A stretch of DNA of 64,000 bases. It comes from Prorocentrum cordatum. Its lineage: Eukaryota; Sar; Dinophyceae; Prorocentrales; Prorocentraceae. Numbering within the stretch: position 1 is the first letter of the stretch; every line of letters starts with the position of its first letter. The translations under genes were made by a program, and so were the position numbers. Shown piece by piece: positions 57,641-64,000 of the stretch. The notes under the pieces are model-generated. The model was not told where the DNA came from. It did no database searches and was given only the letters and a program-made list of their open reading frames with translations. Location of the stretch: NCBI GenBank assembly GCA_963575745.1, contig CAUYUJ010019917.1, positions 1 to 64,000 of the forward strand. Direction: 5' to 3'.

Positions 57641-58575
57641 CTTCAGCAAACAATCGGTTGTCCCATACGTTGTTTTAAGGGCGCGCGTTCATTCATCATC
57701 ATGACCTATGTTAGCCAGTGACGACGGGGCTTCTGGCCGCTGCCGTGGGCCGGCGGGGCTGGCGCGAGGCAGGCGACCACGGAGAAAGAGGAGGAGGAGG
57801 GGGAGGACGATGAAGCGGAGGCGGCGGAGGAAGAAGAGGAAAAGGAGGAGGAGGAGGAGGAGGACGAGGCAAGGTAAGACACGAGTGTGGGCCCACAACT
57901 TTGGTTTTAACAAGGAAAGGCGGTGCGGCGGCGGCACCCACAAGACCGCGATCGGCGCGCGCCGGACAAATATGCAGCGTTCAACTTAAGAGGTTACGGT
58001 TTGTTGAACAACACAATCTTTCAAATCAAGGAGTGCGCCCGTCGGACGACAATACATTGCCACGAGGATCGAACAGGGCCCCAGCGGGCCCTGACGGACC
58101 GAGAAGCTTGGGCCCAAGGGACACGCGCACCGACGAATGAGATGCGTGCGATACCTAAGACAGGGAGGGACAGCAAGGTCCAAAGGGCCATTCAAATAGC
58201 ACCCAAGGGCTGGGGCGCGCGAGGGGAACCAGGAGGCAGAAGGCGAGGAGAGCGAGGGGGCGAGGATTAAGCAACAGCAGAGGAGGGGGCCCCTTCAGAA
58301 CGGCAGAACAACGCGATCGAGGGCTCACCCTGCAGCAACAGCTGCGATATGAGATAATACAATTCCAGTCTAATCGTGCACGATGCACCCCTGGAAGCCG
58401 ATGTCATCGACACTCATGAGCACGATGATGCCCCAGAGGCGGCACAGCAGCAGGCCATCGGTATTGACATATGCGACCACGTACGTGAAGCTCACAAGCA
58501 GCACGAAATACTAACCACCAGACGCCCCAGCACCTGGGCTGCCAACAACAAAGAACGAAGACGGATCACAAAGTA

Positions 58576-58748
58576 GCCAGTTTAAGCTGCACCAGAGCTG
58601 CGACGACTGAACCTAGACAGAGAAGCTAGGATTTGCCAGTGCGAGCGCGAGCAAAACAGTGATGACTGAACCTCGCCGACGCGAGGATTTAGCCAGTTCG
58701 AGCTGCCGCAAAACAGCGGCGACCGAACTGGCAGAGCTAAGATTTGCG
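58576..58748. repeat. ~58-bp tandem repeat, three units, near LINE 3' end
   Basis: Units start at 58576, 58635 and 58692. Each has GCCAGT, a GAGCTG- or GCGAGC-type block, CGACTGAACC or a variant, and AGGATTT. It lies about 220 bp past the last coding-like part of the LINE on the same strand, so it may be its 3' UTR. Confidence 0.65.
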
Positions 58749-58969
58749 GCAGGAGCCCGGCGAGCTAGCCCTCCGCCTCACCGTCGACCGCGTTCTGCAA
58801 GATCTCCCCCACTGCTCCTGCCGGAGCCGCGCACGGCGCCCCGCGAGCCCCGACGTCGGCCAGCGCCTGTTGGAGCAAGCTGCTGGCGAACGCGGGCGAA
58901 GGCAGAGGCTGCTCGTCGGACTCGGGCGATGGCTGGCCCATCGGCGCTTCTCCCAGCACGGCGCGCACC

Positions 58970-61900
58970 TAGCGCACGCGCGGGTCGAAGCATTTCCTCA
59001 CGCGGAAGAGGCGAAAGATATTGTGCAACTCGGCTGGCTGCAGCACCACCCGCGCCCTGCCGCTTCGGCGTGCAACTTGAACAGCGAGCGCGCCCTCTGC
59101 CCCAGCGCGACTCCACGCCCGCGAGACACCCGCTGAAGATGCGCAGACGAGGGGGGCCCAACAAGCGGCCATTCCCTCGGGCTCAGACTTCCTGGGAATA
59201 CGTCGCCTCGCTTTCCTGAGCCACGCTGATCTCGGGAACGCTCGCGCCCGCGAAGGACGCGCCCACCCCCGCCGCCCGCGGGTCGCGAACCATCTGCGTG
59301 GCCAGGGGGCCTGCTTGAGCAGCGCGTCGATGAGGCCAGCCGGCTTCTCGTTGAAGCCCACGTCCTCAACCTTGCCGAGGTGTCTGCTGCGCTGATGCTT
59401 GCCGCCCCCGTCGCTCTGCTGGCCGTTGGCGACGGCGAGCTGCCCCCCAGACGCCGACGCCGCTGCGCCACTCCCGCTGGACTTCACGGGGGCGTTGGCC
59501 CCGCCCGCGGGAGGGGCGCCGTCGGCCTCCTGCTCGGCGGCCGCCCGCTTGGGAAGCCGCCGCTTCGGAGTTTGTCGCCGCCCCCCTGCGCGGCGCGCGC
59601 AGGCGCGAAAAGAAGCTGCGACTCGCAAATGCGCGCCCGCAGCCGAACCGAATCAACGAGGGAGTCGATCTCGCAGGCGGGGCACTCGAGCTTAGGAGGC
59701 GCGAGGGGGCGGACAGCGCGGGCCGTTTCCGTAGCGCGAGAACCTAGACGCAACGCGCGGCGTGGACGAACCTGAACAGTTTCCTGAAACGTGAGGGTAG
59801 ACCCACACGCAGGGCACTCGTTAGTCACCACATCTAACGCGGCGCGAGAAATCGCCGCGCGACCCCCCCAATGGCGCGCGTCTCGCGCGCGAGGGGCGCG
59901 GCGCGCGCGAGGGACTTAGCTCCGCAAACACTGCCGTCTTGAAGTGCAACCGCGCATGCAGACGCGCCCTGCGGTGCCCAGGAACGAGGGTGGGCCCAGC
60001 GAAGCAAGGGCCCCGCATCCAGGAATCCAGGGGGGCGCCGAGATCGACGGCGCCGAGCCCCCCGCATCCAGCGCGCCAGATTTTGCCGGGGCACCGAGAC
60101 ATCAGCCGAGAGCAACATGCGCGAAACGTGCTCGTCGAGAAAAAGGTCGCGCAAGTTACCTCCCTCGCAGTCGGCGAGCAGCCGAAGGGGGTAGACGTCC
60201 GAGACGACGCGAACAGCGCAAGCGCTGGCACGTTCGGCGGGGCGGCCCTCGAGCCGCGCGGGGGGGTCCTCGAAGCCGAACTGACCGAACAAGAGGGCGA
60301 CACTCTGGCGGCGCCAGTCAGGGCAGCGAACGACGGGCCGACTCCAGCGGAGCCCCTGGATTTGGAGCCCGACGCGCGACGGGACGAAGTTCCCAGACGC
60401 GACGCTCCCCCCGAGACTCCGGACGAGCCCCCGACCGATCAAGCATCGCCCCCGTCGCTATAGAACGAACTTGGCCTAGCAACGCAACATCCAGCTGGGC
60501 CTCCTGGGCTTTCTCGAGATGCGGGGCGGGGCCAGGCAGGAGCGCGCCCTGCATGACAGATGCGAATACCAAGCCCCTCAACTTGAACGGGGCCCCTGAG
60601 AGCCACAGAAACTTTGAAGACAACCAACCGCGGTTGCCCGCTCGCTTGCTCGGGCGCAACTGATGGGAGAACGCCCCAAACGGCAAAAACTGGGGCCCCA
60701 GGTAGCGAGCGCGGGGGGCCAAGCCACTCTGGCGCCGCCGACTTCAGCAGGGTACAACTTGCGATTGGCGATGTATATGCACCCGCAGAGGCGTGGGATC
60801 TGGGACCGCTTTGTGGCGTTATGTCGGCAGCCAAAGGAATCCAGCCGAGCCCCGAGGGGCGCCCGGGATGCCTGGGCGCACACAGCGGCACCCGCTAGGG
60901 AATAGGCCATGCACGTCAGGATCGGAAATGGAACATTGAAAAACAAGAACTAAGCCGGGGGGGCCCCACTCTGATCGAGCCACTGCCCCAGGGGCCGAGC
61001 AAAGTCCACTCGAAACTAGTCAGGGGCACTGGGGCCCCCCATGAGGGCCCCGCTGTGCAAGCGCAGGTGAGCGCGCTGGCCCACGCCACTCACGCGCAAG
61101 ATGCGCGCGGCGCGCCTGTCGGCAAGAAGATCGGCGCCCTCCAGAGGAGGGCGCGCGCGCGGCCAGCGGCCCACGCGAGCGCGCGCGCAGCCACCAAAAG
61201 CATTCTTCATGCCATGCAAAACCGCTACGCGCCACTCGCGCCGCGCGCGGTCGATCCGACAGCGCGAGCACAGCGCGCCGAGAGTGGCATTCTCCGCCCT
61301 GCGGCGCGGGATGAGTAGGCGGTCGAACTCGCCCGGGGCGCCGCGGGGCACCGAGCGATAGAGACCGCGAGCAGCCGCCCTGAAGAAGGCGCACAGACCG
61401 CGCAGAATGAGCGCGCCACCGTCGGGCTCGGGGGCCAGCCGGCCGATCGAAAACCCCGCGCGCGTCTGAAACCTGCCGCGCGCCCTCCAGCACTGGCGAG
61501 GCCCTCGAGCCCAGCGGCGGTTCGGCGCCGCGGCCGAGGGGGGCGGGGCGAAGCTTGCCGCACCACCTGGGCTTCAAAAGCATGAGCTCGACGTTCCCAG
61601 GCAAGGGCCGCGGGGGCGCAGAGCGACGGCGAGACGAACGGCGCAGCGCCCGCGAGGCTCTGCGAAGATCCCGCCCACCCATCACCCCCGCAGAGTCTCT
61701 CGTTCGCGCGCCTCGCGGGGCCAGCGAGACCCGCCACGGGGGGAACTCGCCCGAGGAACCTTGGACAGCAGAGGGCCCGCCATCGCTCCCAGGGGGGCCC
61801 AGACAGCCCGCGCAATTCATCGGCCGATGCATGGCGACGGCGCGCTGCCGAGTAGCTGCGACACTTGCGGCCAAGCCCCGCGCCCGAAAGGCGGCGAGAG

Positions 61901-63110
61901 ACATGCTGCACCTTGGCCAAGTCACGACGACGCCAAGACTCACGCGATAACTCCAACCACTACCTGCGGCCCCCCCGAGTCCAGCGTCGCACCTCCCAGC
62001 GGGTGCGGTTCGTGAAGTCGCGGACCTGGGGGCCGTAGAAGGCGCGAGGTTCGCCCAGCGCCGAAGCCGAGCACGCTGTCGAAGCAAGGGGCGCACGCAA
62101 TCACGATGCTGAACATGGGCCGCGCAGGGCACGCGACGAGCACGGCCGAAGTGTTTCTTGGCGATGGGCTGGAGAATGGAGACGAGCGCATTCTAGCCGT
62201 CGTCAACGCGATCGGCCTCGAAGTAGCCGAGGAAGGCAGGCGCCTGGGACTTCATGGCCACACTCAGCTCGGACAAGAATCCCCCCCCCTCTGGCCTAGA
62301 GTCTGGAGCGCCTTCCTCGATCGCGTCGAAGCTCCAGGCCAGGACCGCCGCACCGTTCTGCAGACTGGGCACGCGGACGTCCACCTCAAGCAGCAGCGGG
62401 GCGTGGTCACGCAGCGCGCCCTTGCTAGGGGAGAGCTGGAAGGAGCAAGCCGCTTTCGTCATCGCAACGAGCTTCTGCACACGCGGCAGGGCCCCCGAGG
62501 GCAGCACGAAGCTGCCGATCCACGAGACGCTTTTCTTCTCCCCGTAGAAGGTCGCGAGCTTATGGAACGTGGCGGCGCAGCCGAGGTAGTGGCGATGGAT
62601 CAACTCGCGGAGGCAGCGGGCCGCGTAGCCCATGCGCTCCTGCACAAGAGAACCCGCGCACCGAAACGTGTCGGTAGAGTCGCCCACCGCAAACGAGTCA
62701 CTCAAGTCCGTGAAGTTCAGAGGCGTCGACCGCTCGGGCGTGGCGTCCACATGTGCCCCGAACCACTCGATGAGCACGTCCACCGTGCGCCTCCAGGTCG
62801 CCGGAATCCCTCTAGGGCGCCAGGCGGCGGGAAGTAGAGCGCAACACTCGTGAGGACCAGCGAGCCAGAGGTGATGCGGGCGAGGACGAGCAGCGGCAGG
62901 GCCATGGACCACACGAGGAAGCCGAGCAGCCAGGTCCCGCCGTCGAAGACCGATGCTGACGCCGGCCGAGCGGTTGGTGAAAGAACCCCGACCGTAACCG
63001 AAGTGAGAGCCGCCATGGCCCACAACGTTGGACTGGCGCCGCACCTCCTCGGACGGCTAGGCACGAGACTGCACACATTACATCCGAAGATCTTGCAACG
63101 CATGGGCTTT
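58970..63110 (-). pseudogene. Degenerate LINE: endonuclease, reverse transcriptase and C-terminal region
   Basis: From 5' to 3' on minus. The endonuclease (EEP family) C-terminal half at 63110-62260 has GSLVLTSVALYFPPP, TVDVLIEWFGAHVDATPERS, TPLNFTDLSDSF, ATFYGEKKSVSWIGSFVLPS and GALRDHAPLLLEVDV (the His motif). An in-frame TAG follows at about 62195. RT-like sequence has WRVAVLHGMKNAFGG (about 61215), where the usual catalytic Asp of motif A appears as Gly, and LHSGALMGGPSAPD (about 61040), a motif-B-like segment interrupted by TAG. I could not find an intact YADD box. The C-terminal region at 60442-59834 has LRWSRPVVRCPDWRRQSVAL and LFLDEHVSRMLLSADVSV, with a CxxC finger (NECPACGS) near 59815. 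A Gly/Ala-rich tail reaches 58970. Stops and several frameshifts make it non-functional as written. The N-terminal endonuclease half is absent. Confidence 0.65.
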
Positions 63111-63248
63111 CAGGGGGCCGTGCGAGGGCCGAGCAGCAGCGAACATCGGTGCAAGATCCTGCTCGGTCGGGAAAATGTAGGTGTTCAGCCGTCTGCGGAC
63201 GGGCCAAATTGGGCCCGCCTGGACGCGTCTCGACACGGAAAGGGCCTG

Positions 63249-63293
63249 GAAGAGGAGAAGGAGGAGGAGGAGGATGAGGAGGAGGAGGAGGAT
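63249..63293. repeat. Short (GGA)n tract
   Basis: GAGGAGGAG run of about 45 bp. 63294-64000 is GC-rich, with dense low-complexity frames and no gene I can support. The last 50 bases resemble the CCCAAGAGG family. Confidence 0.85.
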
Positions 63294-64000
63294 TCGCCCC
63301 GAAGCCACGGGGCCGCCACGCGCATGGCTTTGCCCCCGCTGCCCCGTGCGGCAGTGGTGGGGCAATGGGCCCGTGTGGCCCCGACGCCCCTGCGGTTTCG
63401 CCCCCCCTGCCCCGTGTGATCCCGCAGCCCCGCTTCGCCCCCGCCCCGCTTCGCCTCCGCCCCGCGAAGGAAGCCGCCGCGTGTGGCATGTGGCCCTGTC
63501 GGCTCGGGCACGCAGCCGCCCCTGCCCAGTGGCTCAAAGATGGGGTCCTAAGGGATGCGGTCCTGAGGATACGAAGGGGTCCAAGGGTGGATGTACCCCG
63601 AGACAGAAACGCCCCGCACCCGCGGGGTCGCGGCCCCGTGGCCCAGCCCGCGCGGCCACCGTCGCGGACCTGCTTTTCGTCCACGAGACAAGCTTCGGCA
63701 TCAGTGCATCCTGACCTCCTCGTCCCATTCCCTCAGGCCCCCATCCTTGAACCACCGAGCTACGCCCCCCGCCCCGATGCTGCCCGACGCCCTCCCCCGC
63801 CGCCGCCCGCCGCCCGCCCGCGCCGCCAGCCGCGCAAGGAGTTTCCGGGAACGCTTTCCCGCGAGGCCGACGGGGTCGTTGACGACCTCCGACGATCAAA
63901 ACTGATGATACGGATGCGAGCCCCGTAGACGCCCGTGTCAAGTTTTTCCGAACGAGGCTGGACATCGAAAGCGGTCCAGGATGGACCAAAGAGGCACGGA

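Overview
Eukaryotic genomic DNA, almost certainly a dinoflagellate nuclear genome. A Prorocentrum-like species is my guess from LINE and repeat style, at moderate confidence. Evidence: GC-rich DNA with very sparse genes; a relic of the dinoflagellate trans-spliced leader (core GTAGCCATTTTGG at 5495-5507, minus strand) just upstream of a coding region; three decayed LINE retrotransposons whose C-terminal regions resemble those of dinoflagellate LINEs; and most of the window being micro-, mini- and higher-order satellites and foldback elements. Most long ORFs in the repeat regions are low-complexity shadows of di-, tri- or tetranucleotide repeats and are not annotated as genes.

Layout. 1-5.5 kb: a large minus-strand coding region running off the left edge, in three frame blocks. 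It has an N-terminal hydrophobic leader, a Pro/Thr-rich stretch, a membrane segment, two Cys/His-rich modules, a charged region and a CCCH-like zinc-binding motif. The last block is more than 1,000 codons with no stop. 5.7-7.3 kb: 3' part of a LINE, minus strand. 7.5-13.3 kb: a 12-bp minisatellite, (CCT)n arrays, two copies of an ATCGGCGA foldback element, a TA-flanked MITE and an exact 90-bp tandem repeat. 13.4-15.4 kb: a 5'-truncated LINE with an RNase H domain, minus strand. 15.4-58.5 kb: a repeat landscape with no gene I can support. It holds dispersed foldback elements with a strongly conserved GC core (7 copies), 45-bp palindromes after TA-rich DNA (4 copies), TA-flanked MITEs (3 copies in the window), large blocks of a degenerate CCCAAGAGG repeat with a recurring T-rich linker, long (CAT)n, (CA)n and (TACA)n tracts, a ~155-bp higher-order repeat built on GAGGCT, and two AT-rich islands. 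58.6-63.1 kb: a third LINE fragment (endonuclease, reverse transcriptase and C-terminal region), minus strand, broken by stops and frameshifts.

All recognisable coding remnants lie on the minus strand. No tRNA, rRNA, spliced-leader RNA gene or confidently intact cellular gene was found. Several repeats come in families whose members can be compared within the window. The most unusual are foldback elements with a shared core whose outer arms differ between copies but stay complementary within a copy.
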